Origin: Panorpa germanica
Taxonomy: Eukaryota; Arthropoda; Insecta; Mecoptera; Panorpidae
Assembly: GCA_963678705.1 (NCBI GenBank)
Contig: OY783207.1
Location: 7,874,001-7,938,000, forward strand
Direction: 5' to 3'
DNA length: 64,000 nucleotides
The notes beneath the pieces are model-generated. The model saw nothing but the letters and a program-made list of their open reading frames with translations. It made no database searches and had not been told where the DNA came from. A program made the translations under genes and the position numbers. Position 1 is the stretch's first letter, and every line of letters begins with the position of its first letter. Positions 49,085 through 59,959 of this stretch are shown here, in pieces.

Positions 49085-49563
49085 AAATGACAGATTGTAA
49101 GATTTTCGACAATGGATGTAAGTTTCAAATCATTTTTCTATTTGTGCTGCTATTCATGCTTCAAATCATTTAAAATAAAATATTCAGAAATACAGAATAA
49201 GTAAATAGTTTTATTATGCAAGTATTTAGAACCTAATAACATTCAGTCAGTAGCAGCATCAGTATCATTTAAAAATAGTCACACCTCGTTATAAATTCAG
49301 TCATGGTTCACAACCCAATTTAACTACAGTACTAACATTGAAAAACATCACAAGTTGCAGCTGTGTAATCGAGCAACTGATAATAAAGAATATAATGAGA
49401 TGTCAATATCTCAACCTATCTATTTATAAATAGTCGTTATCATTTAACAAAAATAAACAACACACAGTGTTCAAAGTTCCAGCTCGAAACTAATTACTTT
49501 AGTTCTATTCAAACATTTTGTAACTAGCTCCGGCATGTCAGTGAATTCCACATATGAGTTAAG
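49085..49563. other. UGT1-UGT2 intergenic region
   Basis: 479 bp that must contain the 3' end of gene 1 and the promoter of gene 2. An arthropod initiator-like TCAGTG lies at 49,538-49,543, about 25 bp before the start codon of gene 2. No clear TATA box is paired with it. No other feature is seen. Confidence 0.5.
49174..49179 (+). promoter_or_regulatory. poly(A) signal of UGT gene 1
   Basis: The first AATAAA downstream of the stop codon, 90 bp after it. It would give a 3' UTR of about 110 nt. Confidence 0.5.
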
Positions 49564-52500
49564 ATGATTATCGACAGAACAATAATTTTGTTCGCAGTTT
49601 TAAATGTGTGTGTGCATCAATATAGCGCATCTAAGATACTCGGAGTGTTTCCATTTCCTTCAGTGAGTCATCAAGTTGTGTACCTTGCCTTAATGAAGGA
49701 ACTGTCTCACAGAGGCCATGAAGTAACAGTGCTGACAACAGATACGATAGAAAATATATCAGAGTATAAAAATCTAAAACAAATTGATATAAGTGTTGGT
49801 TACATACCTTGGAGAAAATTTTTCCAAAATATAGAAACATTAAAGAGTGAAGAACGTTTAACTCCTAGTTATTTTGAGGATGCGCTTTTCAAGGTTGCTG
49901 AAGAAATTTGTGACGCTGAATTAAATGTGGCGGAAGTTAAAAGGCTAATCAAAGATGATAATCAAAAGTTTGATTTGGTGTTTATAGAATGGTTAATTTT
50001 TCCATCGATGTACAGTTTCGCGGAGAGATTTAAGTGTCCCTTTATTGGCATAGCTTCATTTGAAGGGAATCTCAGCGGTTTTGATGCGGTTGGTAACCCA
50101 AGTCACCCGGTTCTGAACCCAGATTTATTTCTTCCTTATGAAACGAACTTAACATTTTTTGAAAGATTACACAGTGCTTATTATTCATTATCTTTCCGAT
50201 ATAACTATTGGTATAAGTATCTTCCAAACCATAATCGAATTGCTAAAAGACACTTTGGTGAAAATATCACATATATTGGCGATGTTGAAAAAAGACTGGA
50301 TATGTTATTCTTAAATAAACATGATATCTTAGCTAAGATTCGGCCCAATGTTCCAGCTGTTGTCAACCTAGGAAGCATGCACTTACAACCGCCAAAACTT
50401 TTACCAACGGTAAGGATCACTTTTTTAAAACATGTCTTGAGAGAGGAATTTTTAGATAGCTTAATTCATTTCATTACCTTTTTACAATTGAAGATTCCAA
50501 CGAATTCACGCATACAGTTCAATCTGGCAAAGAAACAGATTTCTCTAAGTAAATTTCTAATAATAATTATACTATCTTCTACGTTTAAAATGGTTGTGAC
50601 ATTGCAGATACATTTTAAATTGATTCTTATTTATTATTTGCAGGATCTTAAATTATTTTTAGACCAAGCCACAGAAGGCGTTATTTATTTTAGTTTAGGC
50701 ACTAATGTTAAAGGCAATACTTTATCAGAAGAAAGAAGAACTGTATTTGTAGACGCATTTGCAGAATTACCGTACAAAGTCATTTGGAAGTGGGAATCGG
50801 ACACATTGGAAACTAAATCTGGTAATATAAAACTGTCAAAGTGGCTTCCACAACAAGATCTATTAGGTAACTTTTTCATACATATAAAATATACGTCATA
50901 GCACTACTCAAATTATTAACCAGTATGGTAATTTGAAGGTCACGAAAATGTAAAAGTATTTATAACCCAAGGCGGCCAACAATCCATGGAGGAAGCTATT
51001 TATAACAAAGTGCCGATGATAGTTATACCCTTTTATACAGATCAAATTAACAACGCTAAAAAAATTAACACATTCAAAATTGGTAAGGCGCTGGATTACA
51101 ATACATTAACTAAGGACTCTTTAAAGACAACTATTGAAGATGTTATTCAAGATAAAAGGTAAGGCATTTGGACTTCTTATAGGAATTAATGTGAGGCAGA
51201 TTATAATCTAGGGTTACCGAGGGGCAAACCGAGAATTGTAACTAAATTTGGAAAATTAGATAGTGAATACAATTTAGAATACTGAATATTTTGTTTAGCA
51301 GCCTCAATTTTGATGAATTAAGATTCCATCTTGATAAAATGGCGTCCAAAAACGTTTTTTGCAATATCTCCTTAGTAGTAGGTTCTAAGATAAAAGTAAT
51401 TATTATCAATCTCATAGAGGATTTTTTGTATATCTCATGAACATTGAGCTGCACCGTTGTAAAGTAGAGCATCTCACTGAAAATTAGTAATGGGTTAAGA
51501 TAGACGAAATCATATTTAACAGCGAATATATGCGCTTACAATTTTGCACATATTTCTTAAACTTATCATAAATAACATTCTTAACGACACATTTTTGGAC
51601 AGATGTGCTCTTAGAATCCAATGCATTTAAGTTTAGTTTTTTTTTTTTTTTATTTTTGTAAATTTCAATGTTATAAATAATATTCTTTTAATGGGCTTGT
51701 GTCCTCATTTTTTAGTGGTCGATTTTTCAATTGTTGATTGAAATTGATGTTAATAAATGTGTATTGGCGTATCTATTTTATTAAATATCTAAATATTGAC
51801 GGAGATATAGCAATTAAAAGTTTGAATTGTAGTTTTAGCGCTAGAAATGGTCGGCCATATTTGTATGACGTGAAATGCATTTTAACGTCAGTTATTTGTT
51901 GAGTAGTTCAGTGCTGTGATAATGTTCTGTAGCTGTTGGTAGTCAAATAATCAAGTCATATCAAAGAATAATAAGTTTTTATTTTATTTAACCCTGCTAA
52001 GGCAGACATAGTATTGAAATTTGATTGTTCCTTAAAATAGCTGTAAATAATATTTGATATTTTGATATATAAATGAGATTTATAGAGACATATAGCAGAG
52101 ATTTATGAGCTGTAAGGATGGTAACCTTACACAAGGATTGTGATGTCACATGCATTTGGAATGTGTACAACGTTGAATCCCTTTAATAATTAAAGAGACA
52201 AAATGACTTTTTTATTTGTTAATATCTCTTAACATATAAGGAGTTATTAAAAAATAATTGAACATTTGAGGTTCTAGTAACCCACTTTATCAATATATGG
52301 TACACTTTTATAGAAATTAAAACATAGGACACAAGCCCATTATTAAAGGATTTACTCGTTATTTTTATAGCTTCTGAATATGATTATGTTCTTCAATGTA
52401 TTAAAAAACGATAAGATTCCGAGTTAATTAATTTATTTTAATTTCATTATTTAAAGCTATAAAGATAACATCCAGCGAATAAGCAGACTGCTTGAAGATG

Positions 52501-52748
52501 AACCAATGACCCCGATGGAGCGTGCTGTTTGGTGGACGGAATATGTGCTTCGTCACGGTGGAGCATCCCACCTCAGATCGGGGGCTGTCAATTTACCACT
52601 CTATCAATATTTCTTGTTAGATGTTATAGGATTTGTTTTCGCAAGCATTATCATTATCTTGTATATCTCATACAATATCATAAAGCTCGTTGTCAAATAC
52701 GTTATAAAAACTGTACCACACAATGTTAGAAAAACGAAAGAAGAATAA
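49564..52748 (+). CDS. UDP-glycosyltransferase, gene 2 (four exons, 526 aa)
   Basis: Exons are 49,564-50,409, 50,644-50,866, 50,939-51,158 and 52,457-52,748, with intron phases 0, 1 and 2 as in gene 1. Exons 2 and 3 are exactly the same length as there. Hand alignment of the exon 2 products gives about 42 of 74 identical residues. The product is a second ER-lumenal GT1 UGT: signal peptide about 1-23, catalytic-type His36 in VSH, RGHEVTV, YFSLGT, WLPQQD (349-354), and a fully canonical UGT signature from F364 to P382 (FITQGGQQS, then Glu375). DQ is at 391-392, the membrane segment is at about 486-507, and the tail ends KTKEE (KXKXX retrieval form). Intron 1 (234 bp) is in frame and stop-free, so a read-through frame runs 49,564-50,901. 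Splicing to GAT at 50,644 restores the family alignment. Intron 3 (1,298 bp) holds a MITE. The product is a diverged tandem copy, so acceptors probably differ from gene 1. Confidence 0.94.
50410..50643 (+). other. stop-free, 3n intron 1 of UGT gene 2
   Basis: GTAAGG donor after CCAACG and TTTGCAG acceptor before GATCTT. The 234 bases equal 78 codons with no stop in the coding frame. A second in-frame AG (TTGCAG before ATACAT, near 50,607) would add 12 residues if used. The corresponding intron of gene 1 is 61 bp and shifts frame. Homology shows it is normally removed. Confidence 0.85.
51691..52340 (+). mobile_element. 650-bp TA-flanked MITE in intron 3 of UGT gene 2
   Basis: Perfect 15-bp inverted termini, ATGGGCTTGTGTCCT at 51,691-51,705 and its reverse complement at 52,326-52,340. 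They are flanked by TA on both sides (51,689-51,690 and 52,341-52,342). No transposase frame is present. The TA target suggests the Tc1/mariner group. It accounts for half of the 1,298-bp intron. The homologous intron of gene 1 is 71 bp and lacks it, so the insertion came after the duplication or was lost from gene 1. Confidence 0.88.
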
Positions 52749-52749
52749 A
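52744..52749 (+). promoter_or_regulatory. poly(A) signal overlapping the stop codon of UGT gene 2
   Basis: AATAAA spans the TAA stop (52,746-52,748). If used, the 3' UTR would be only about 10-30 nt. It precedes a T-rich tract at 52,762-52,775. No other AATAAA is obvious nearby. Confidence 0.4.
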
Positions 52750-55036
52750 TGTGTTTAAATACTTTTTTTTATTATTTAAGGTAATTATCTCAGTTTAAAT
52801 GTTGGCGCGTTAAATATTTGCATTTCAAATATATCAGTAGACTACATAGATCGTACTACTACAGTATTTGGACTAATGCGCATATATTAGACGAGTTCGA
52901 AGACTATGAGGTCGAAGTATCAGTTTCTGTTATTAATTAACATCTATTCTTTTTAATTCTAGTTTCCAGGACTAGCGCTATATTTTCTGGGTTATATTTT
53001 AATCAAATATAATTTATTATATCCTTATATAATCATAATACTTTAGAGGTAGTGGAGATATCCACATATATTAATCCTCGAAGCCATAAAAACTGCAAAC
53101 ATAGTAGGATATAGTCGATGATACGACCCAATGTTAAATAAATTAAACAGATAAATACATTTTAAGGTAATTTTCTTATCAATGACCAAGATCATCTGCG
53201 GTTACGTAACATATACATTGTCCATTGTTTAATAGGGTCATAAATCACGTTGTCAAGGTAAAGTTTTAATTGACATATCTTCCTTTGAATGGTGCAGCCA
53301 TTGGGTCATCGGTGGGTTTTCTGTTCTGTATTTAACAATCCTATTCTTTTTTATTCCATCATCAGTTTCAGATTTTTTTGTTGAACATTTTTTATTGACC
53401 CACACCCTGAATTTGGTGTTTCCTGTCCTTAATTAGACAAGATGTGTCACTTAAAATCCTTAACCACTATTAAAAAAATCTAATGATAAGATTGAAGCAA
53501 TATTCAAAGGTAAGGACAGAATTTAATGTGGGTAATAAAAATGTACCTAATTTAAAAAGAAATTGTTTTGTAGAGTTTTAATTTAATACAGTTTGCAAGC
53601 CAGATTTGAGGTCTCTTTATTCTAAAAATTAGAATTATTAAATTAATTTCTTAAATAACAAAAAAAATAAAAAATAATCAACGTATTTTCTTTTTATTTC
53701 TCTACTTTTAACCTTTTGCAATAACAGTAGTTGCAAAATGTAATATGAAAATAAATAATGAAATAATAACGATTTTAGAAAAAATTGAAAAAAAATTTAA
53801 CAAAATTAATAATTACCATGTTTTGTGTTTAGCTACTAGCAATATTTTAACAAAATATATTCCAATTTTTCGTAGAATGATTTGATTTGAAGATTCTGAA
53901 GACAGAAAAAGTAAAAAATGACTTAGTATGATTTTATGGCTCTAATAATTCTTAAAAATGTCTTCTTATGTTTACTTACTTCATACGGACTCAACAGCAA
54001 CAAAATAGGTAACAGAACGTTATATTTAGATAACATTTTTTACGTATAAGGTACTGTGTACGCCAATTACTACAGACAATAAGAAGCAGCCCCGACTTGC
54101 TTATATTAACTTAATTTCAAGCTGTTTTTGTGGTAAACATTCCACAAAAGAACAGACTGCTGTCTAAGCCAGAAGCTTGCAGATGAACAGAAGTCAGAAC
54201 TGCCGGCTAAGGAATGTGAACGAACCGCCCCAGGGTGAGAAACATAAATGCAGCAAGTTTCCACACATAAATTAGAGGTCCAATATTTGAAGGTTTTTTG
54301 TAACAAAAATCAATTTTATTGATACATAGCTTTAGGACACTTCTTTTAAAAATACAGTATAATTAGAAACATGCAAATAATTCAGGGTTTGTGTAAAATA
54401 ATTCTTTAATTATCTGTTATTCGTTATGTAAGGTATCATTCACACTCACTGTTTTAATTTTAAATTTAATTTAGTTTAATTTAATTTAACGCGTGTATTA
54501 GTTTTAAATTAATCTTAAGTCGTCCTTATCTTCCATTTCAAGATAGCAATCGATATTACCTAACATTTTGTATGTATATAAAGTCACACACTTTTAAGTT
54601 ATAATTAATTAACCCAATTTAATGAATGAATTTCATAAAAATGCTAATCTATGTATTTCAATTCTCTTAATTTTATTTTAAAGGTCATTTTATATATATA
54701 TATGTATATAAATATTTAGTGGAGTGTCGGAATATAATGGTCGTAGTGTTTTTGCGTTTCTGAAAGTATAAGAAATTATCAAGTAACTCCTCGTACCGTT
54801 TCCCATAAAATTATAAAGGAATTTAAATGGGTGTAGTCACGAGATGCAAACTTGTAACATTGTTTGCTGTAATATAAACCACTTTGCAATATATCACATA
54901 TAATTTATTAGGTGAGGTAACTGCTTAACTCTCACAAATAAAATGAAAAGGAAACAATAATCAAAATATTCTAAATCTAGTTCAGGCTAATAAATATAGT
55001 CACTGATGTAATATGTATAGTTACAAATAGGTACAG
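52750..55036. other. gene-free DNA downstream of the UGT pair
   Basis: Contains a diverged SINE 3' body (52,975-53,035, related to 7,750-7,800) and a short TA-rich run near 54,695-54,712. No exon of a third UGT is seen. Confidence 0.5.
52975..53035 (+). repeat. diverged SINE 3' body
   Basis: TATATTTTCTGGGTT followed by a TAATCAAATATAATTTATTA-type stretch resembles 7,750-7,800. The tRNA-like head is missing or decayed. Confidence 0.4.
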
Positions 55037-55049
55037 TTGCTCAAAACGT

Positions 55050-55225
55050 GCTCAAAACCAATAACAAAAAAGTTTAGTTTCGTTCGTGCCGTGTGTTTTC
55101 TCCCACTCGTAAACACATTCGTTCTTATACTAACAACACAGTTGCATTCTCATTCGGTTCGGGCAGGTTCGGGGCTCGCGTTTGAAATCAGTCGACCCAT
55201 GTACGGATGTTTAATTGGAACACAC
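55050..55225 (+). repeat. dispersed repeat family X, copy 4 (inverted-arm part)
   Basis: TTGCATTCTCATTCGGTTCG and the following GGTTCGGGGCT match 43,095-43,130. The segment from 55,076 (TTTCGTTCGTGCCGTGTG and on) is the reverse complement of 42,795-42,870. The arm and its neighbour are therefore contiguous here and show the undivided order of the family. Confidence 0.8.
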
Positions 55226-56174
55226 ATTAGTTTTGAAATCTGTACCTTCATCTATACTTGTTCAGTTCTTTTCTCAAACCTTGAATAAATTTTTTACCTC
55301 CATTTTACAAATTTAATTTTACTTTAGCTTTAATTCACGACAGAAGCAAAAGGTAATCAATGCCATATTTAATTCCCCTGATCCTTAATTAAATGGCATT
55401 CATTTCTTTCAAAAATCACAATCCGTTTGTATTTCTTTTTTAAATTTAAAGTTTTAATATGTAAATCCTTTTCAGCAGATTTCTTATTCGACATACCATG
55501 AACACTAACACAGCAAAATGTAACTATTGAAACACTGCATACAGTTAGGTTAAAAAGTTCGCAAATGCATGCAAAATACGTTACTGAGTAACCTCTCCTC
55601 CTTCCTCCCTGATCTCAGCAGTCAAGAATCTCTTTCTGGTAACGTGGACTCCAAGGAACTGGCAACTGGCAGCGACTGGTTAGTCTCGCCAAAGACGTGA
55701 CTCGATTTTACAGCACCCCAAAAAACGTGGCCATATTTACTACACGGTTAAAATTTTAAGAGAAACGCACGGAAGTTGATTTGAAAAACACTTATCATGA
55801 ATTAAAAAAATGTTTATTTTATTTATTAGATATGCTGTGCAGTTAGTACTAGATTGATTGCTCGATCTGCCTGTGTAATACATTATTCAAATTTCGTAAA
55901 ACCAACTGCTGGATTATTTACACGCACTTTTATATAATATTTCATAAAGGATCGTGTCCACTGGTGAGTATAAAGCTGTCGCTATTTATAAAGAGTGTAT
56001 TTATAAACACATAATCGAAGATTTAAGTGCGTCTTTATTGTTGCAACGTTTAAAACAATAATTTGACAAACCAAAAAAAAATCACCTCTTTGCAATGATT
56101 ATTATACCCAAAATGCACAAGTAGTCTCTCTTTAACGACGAATTTCTCTGATTGTAAGTACATAAATCTTAATA
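55226..56174. other. gene-free DNA
   Basis: No gene recognised. 55,590-55,730 is GC-richer and unassigned. Confidence 0.45.
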
Positions 56175-56428
56175 CCCAGTAAACATTTTGGAGTCACTTT
56201 GACATCATATTGAAGATGCGTCATGATTTTTTTGTAATGAAAGAGATCATTTATAGTTCAGTTTCTCACATTTTTTCATATAAAATGTCTACTTTATCGG
56301 CTACAGATGACGGAACCACTCCACCTGTTGGAATACAAATGAAGATAAAGTTGATGCGAACTATAATTGAAGTCAAATAGTGATAGAAACGTCACTAAAT
56401 AAGGCACTTCACCAAATTGTTTACTGGG
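56175..56428 (-). mobile_element. 254-bp MITE, inverted copy of 6,802-7,054
   Basis: Full-length, with CCCAGTAAACA termini and TA on both sides (56,173-56,174 and 56,429-56,430). It aligns end to end with the reverse complement of 6,802-7,054 with scattered substitutions. Confidence 0.9.
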
Positions 56429-56552
56429 TAATGGCACCACTGCCTTGATGTTTTTATAAATATGACAAGTATACATATACTACATAGTTATATAATAAGA
56501 ATATTGTTATTATCACAAGAAATGTAATAAATGTTCTTATTTAGAAAAAGCG

Positions 56553-56586
<34 letters not shown>
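56553..56586. repeat. (TA)n microsatellite at a LINE 3' end
   Basis: TA run immediately next to the 3' end (minus strand) of the LINE fragment at 56,590-57,170. Confidence 0.9.
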
Positions 56587-56589
56587 CAA

Positions 56590-57170
56590 ATTTCATTCGT
56601 TTACCAAAACTTCAAAACAAAAAATTTTAATATAAAAAAACAAATTTCTTTATCCATGCTCCCCCTCTTTTTCTCTCCTTTTTCCTTTACTTCCTTCTTC
56701 TTCTTTGTACTTCCGTCATCCACCTATTATTTTTCTTGTTTCCTCTCAACAGCTCCTCTATCTTCTTTTCCCTGCCTATTCTACACTCGTCACAATTCTT
56801 CTTTACGTGTTCCAATGACTATTTCTGTCTTGCACATTCTACATACACTTCTCTCTCTTTCTTCCCAATATCTACTTCTTTCTCTTCATTTCCCATTCTT
56901 AAACTGACGATTCTCCTTACGTTCCTTGTCTCTATTTCTCCTACAGAGTCTGGTATCACCCTCTTATATCTTTATAGCCTATTGTATCTCTCATTAAATT
57001 TACTTTGATCAATTTTCGTCATCCTCTCTTGTTGTATCCCCTGCTTCTTAGCTCCTTCACCATACTTTTTCTTTCTTCTCTCCTCCTCTCTAACTCTTAC
57101 TCTTCTAGCTCTCCTACTCTTCTACCTTCATTTCGTTCCTTTTCATAGTATTCTTTCCTCCTGATATATA
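56590..57170 (-). mobile_element. LINE ORF2 C-terminal remnant (non-LTR retrotransposon)
   Basis: Read on the minus strand from about 57,170 to 56,690, the sequence encodes a charged region, then RNVRRIVSLRMGNEEK. A Cys-8-His-4-Cys motif follows (VEC...SLEHVKKNC), then a GREKKIEELL stretch and RWMTEVQ. This is the layout of the C-terminal zinc-knuckle-like region of R1/Jockey-type non-LTR elements (CX1-3CX7-8HX4C). The first Cys of the motif is replaced and several stops and at least one frameshift are present. It is a dead 5'-truncated copy ending at a (TA)n tract. The two plus-strand Ser/Phe-rich frames here are shadows. Confidence 0.72.
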
Positions 57171-59084
57171 TGTATACGTATTTTTTCTAGATATAACCTT
57201 TAATAATATTGACTTTTAATAATTGGTATATTAACCAATTAGTTAGTACGTAATATGACTTATATGACTATGAGTATAACACGCAACTAGATGGCATTGT
57301 CTAGATCCACCTGGTGATCCTCTCAAATAGATTTACATTACTAGCGCATTGTTGGATAACCCAACTTACCTCAACGTCTGACCGTTGTCTCAGGTAATAT
57401 TAATTATTTATTTCTATACAAAAGCAGAGCTAGCGTCCTCTTCGTGTAATTTAGTTTTGATCAAATGTCTAGACAGCTAGTATTCACAATCTAAATAGAA
57501 ATTACATTAATTAACTTATTAGCTCGTTAATAATACTTCAAACGTCCACGGTTAATTAAAATTGAGTGTCTTTGTCTTAAGTTGTGTACAGTGAACTATG
57601 CTTTTGTTTGAGTTGTGGAATTCACAGTGTAACAACCTTAAAAATCGTAAAACGACGCATTGGTATTGACAGCCGCCGAATTTGTTAAAAAGGGGTGAAG
57701 TAGTTCACGGGGCTGCTGTTTGTGCACAGATGCAGATAAGACTCCATTGAAGCAAACACAAGAATTGTAGTGTAGGCTGATTCAATAAGAACTGACTATT
57801 TTGTTTTTTGAGTGGAACCTAAAATAATGGGAATATTTTCATTTCTTTTAGCGTATTATAAAATGAATACTCGGGAATTATTTATGGAGTATAAAATTAT
57901 GAAAATGGTGCTGAGTTCTTTGATAGACGACCAATCATTGAATTATGTTTTCACGACGTTTTTCATGATCTAATTCGCTAATGAATCAATGAATATTTAA
58001 ACGCATTATTCGTTTTAGGGATATTGGTGCAGACTTTACTTTTTAAGGAGTTCTTATATAGAACTCCAATGATACTAATTCATTCCTTTTTTTAACCTAA
58101 TATTACGTTTAATTTTTTACCTAAGATTAACATACTTCTGTTACATTGGCATTAAATACAAACAAGGGACATTGATCTAACCTTGATCTAAGAAAACAAA
58201 ACAGGAATATAATTATAAGAAACGTATTACACTTTTTAATTTAAATACTTATTTTTGGTAAAGGAGGCAAAAGAACTTAATAATGCAGTATTTGATCTGA
58301 GCAGACGTCAGGCGTTGTTGCGTCTCCACTAGGAGTACTTTGTTCAAATATCGTGACGGCACATAAATGTCTTCAATTAAGCAGCGACAAAAAAACGCAC
58401 AGACGAATAAATTATGCAAAAACTTTGAGAATAAGATAAAAAAAATATAGAAAAAAACATCATCCAAAAATTAATATCTGTTAGAATGGCGGATGAATCT
58501 GAATTTAGATTCATTGGATTCTCGTACAGTAGAAACAACACTGTCTTCAGAAAGCTTATAAAACAAAGACAGATTACAGTACATTAACTTGGTATATAAT
58601 ATACCAACATGTAATAATAGTTTGCTGGTTGAATAGTTTTTTTGCGCGATTTTGCTTCTCGTAAAAAGAGACCTTCTGCTTTGCGCCTTGCACCTTGCAG
58701 TATTACTAATATCTGCACGCCATGCAATGTTCTGTCAAAATTCTAAGTGTTACGTGTTCAGGAATCAGGTTCAACTTATCCCGAGGGTACGAAATTCTAA
58801 AATGAAACCAGCAATTAACGAAAAAAGCAATACGACTATCAGAAGCCAATTTTGTAATTTTAAAGTTTATATAATAATATGCAAAGTTGCGTTAGAATGA
58901 GATTTTTTTATCAACGTGAAGGTAGGTGTCCACAGATTAAGGTTGTGTCAAATGTAGATGAGAAGTGAAACGGGAAAGAAAGCAAAATAAACAACTGAAT
59001 CAATTTTTGTCAATATTTACTATAACAATGTAACATTAGATATTCCTATTATATTCATTTATGCTTCATAATGTGAAAAAAATT
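57171..59084. other. gene-free DNA
   Basis: No gene, RNA gene or clear repeat recognised. Frames of 72 and 82 residues near 58.3 and 58.7 kb have no motifs. Confidence 0.5.
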
Positions 59085-59195
59085 TCCTGTATATATATTC
59101 CATGTACATGAAATGAACAAACATGACAGTACATACTATGTATATACATTATACATTTGCATTTGCACATACATATACATAGGATATATATCATT
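59085..59195 (+). repeat. three-copy dispersed repeat, copy 3 (short)
   Basis: CCTGTATAT, CATGTACATGAAxTGAA, ATGACAGTACATACTATGTA and TGCATTTGCACA are shared with copies at 41.4 and 29.6 kb. The 3' part is missing. Confidence 0.7.
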
Positions 59196-59959
59196 CATAA
59201 CTATACTCAAGAATTAAATCTTTGTAATAGCCTGAGTACAATCATGATCATATGATAATCCATTATATTTTAAATATATCGATATTTATTCCGTTTCCGT
59301 TTAATAATTATATTTAACAAATATTTAAGCACAAAATAATGAGTACTTAAGTTATTAAAATAGTCTAACCCGAGGGTCAAAATCAATCTTAACAATAATT
59401 AAACACTATAAAAATTAATTAACGGTTGGACAGGAAACATAATTTTACAAATGTATTTTTTCTTTATTGTATTCAACCTGATAAACTATTGTACACTCTC
59501 ATATAAAAAACTTGTTGAAGGCTGAATTAAACAAATTTGGAATTAATTAAACAAAAATAATACTTCTAATATAGTTACATATTACGAAAGTGGTAATACC
59601 AGTGGTTCTATTCATAATTAATCTAGATTTTTTATTTCATTTACATAATATTTACATATAAATTAATTAATATTTTAATTTTTGAAAACATCCGGTAAAA
59701 ATGAAGAAATGATAACGGCTGAGGGAGCATTGACTCGTGAACCCACAAAGGTCGTAAAGGTAATAGGACAAAGGGCAATGAATATGCATGCGTTACGTTG
59801 ATTTGACACCCTTTCTGCTCATTTTGTCACTTTTAAAATATACTTTAAGGATTAGTGAGCATTTATATACCTCGTGGTTCCATTCTGGTATTTTTAGCAC
59901 CTCTTCCTCACTTCAAACGTATATTTTACCATGATCTCCTTACCCCCTTCATTTGAATG
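59196..59959. other. gene-free AT-rich DNA
   Basis: No feature recognised. Confidence 0.5.

Noticed and set aside
49564-50901. Single 445-residue uninterrupted frame taken as an exon
   Set aside because: Residues between 282 and 361 of that frame have no match in gene 1. Good GT-AG sites at 50,410 and 50,643 restore the UGT alignment, so it is an in-frame intron.
53392-53545. Possible short inverted-repeat element around GACCCACACC and GGACAGAATTTAATGTGGG
   Set aside because: The arms match only with several gaps and no target-site duplication is visible.
56656-57008. Two plus-strand Ser/Phe/Leu-rich frames resembling membrane peptides
   Set aside because: They are the antisense of a degenerate LINE ORF2 C-terminus, which explains the pyrimidine bias.
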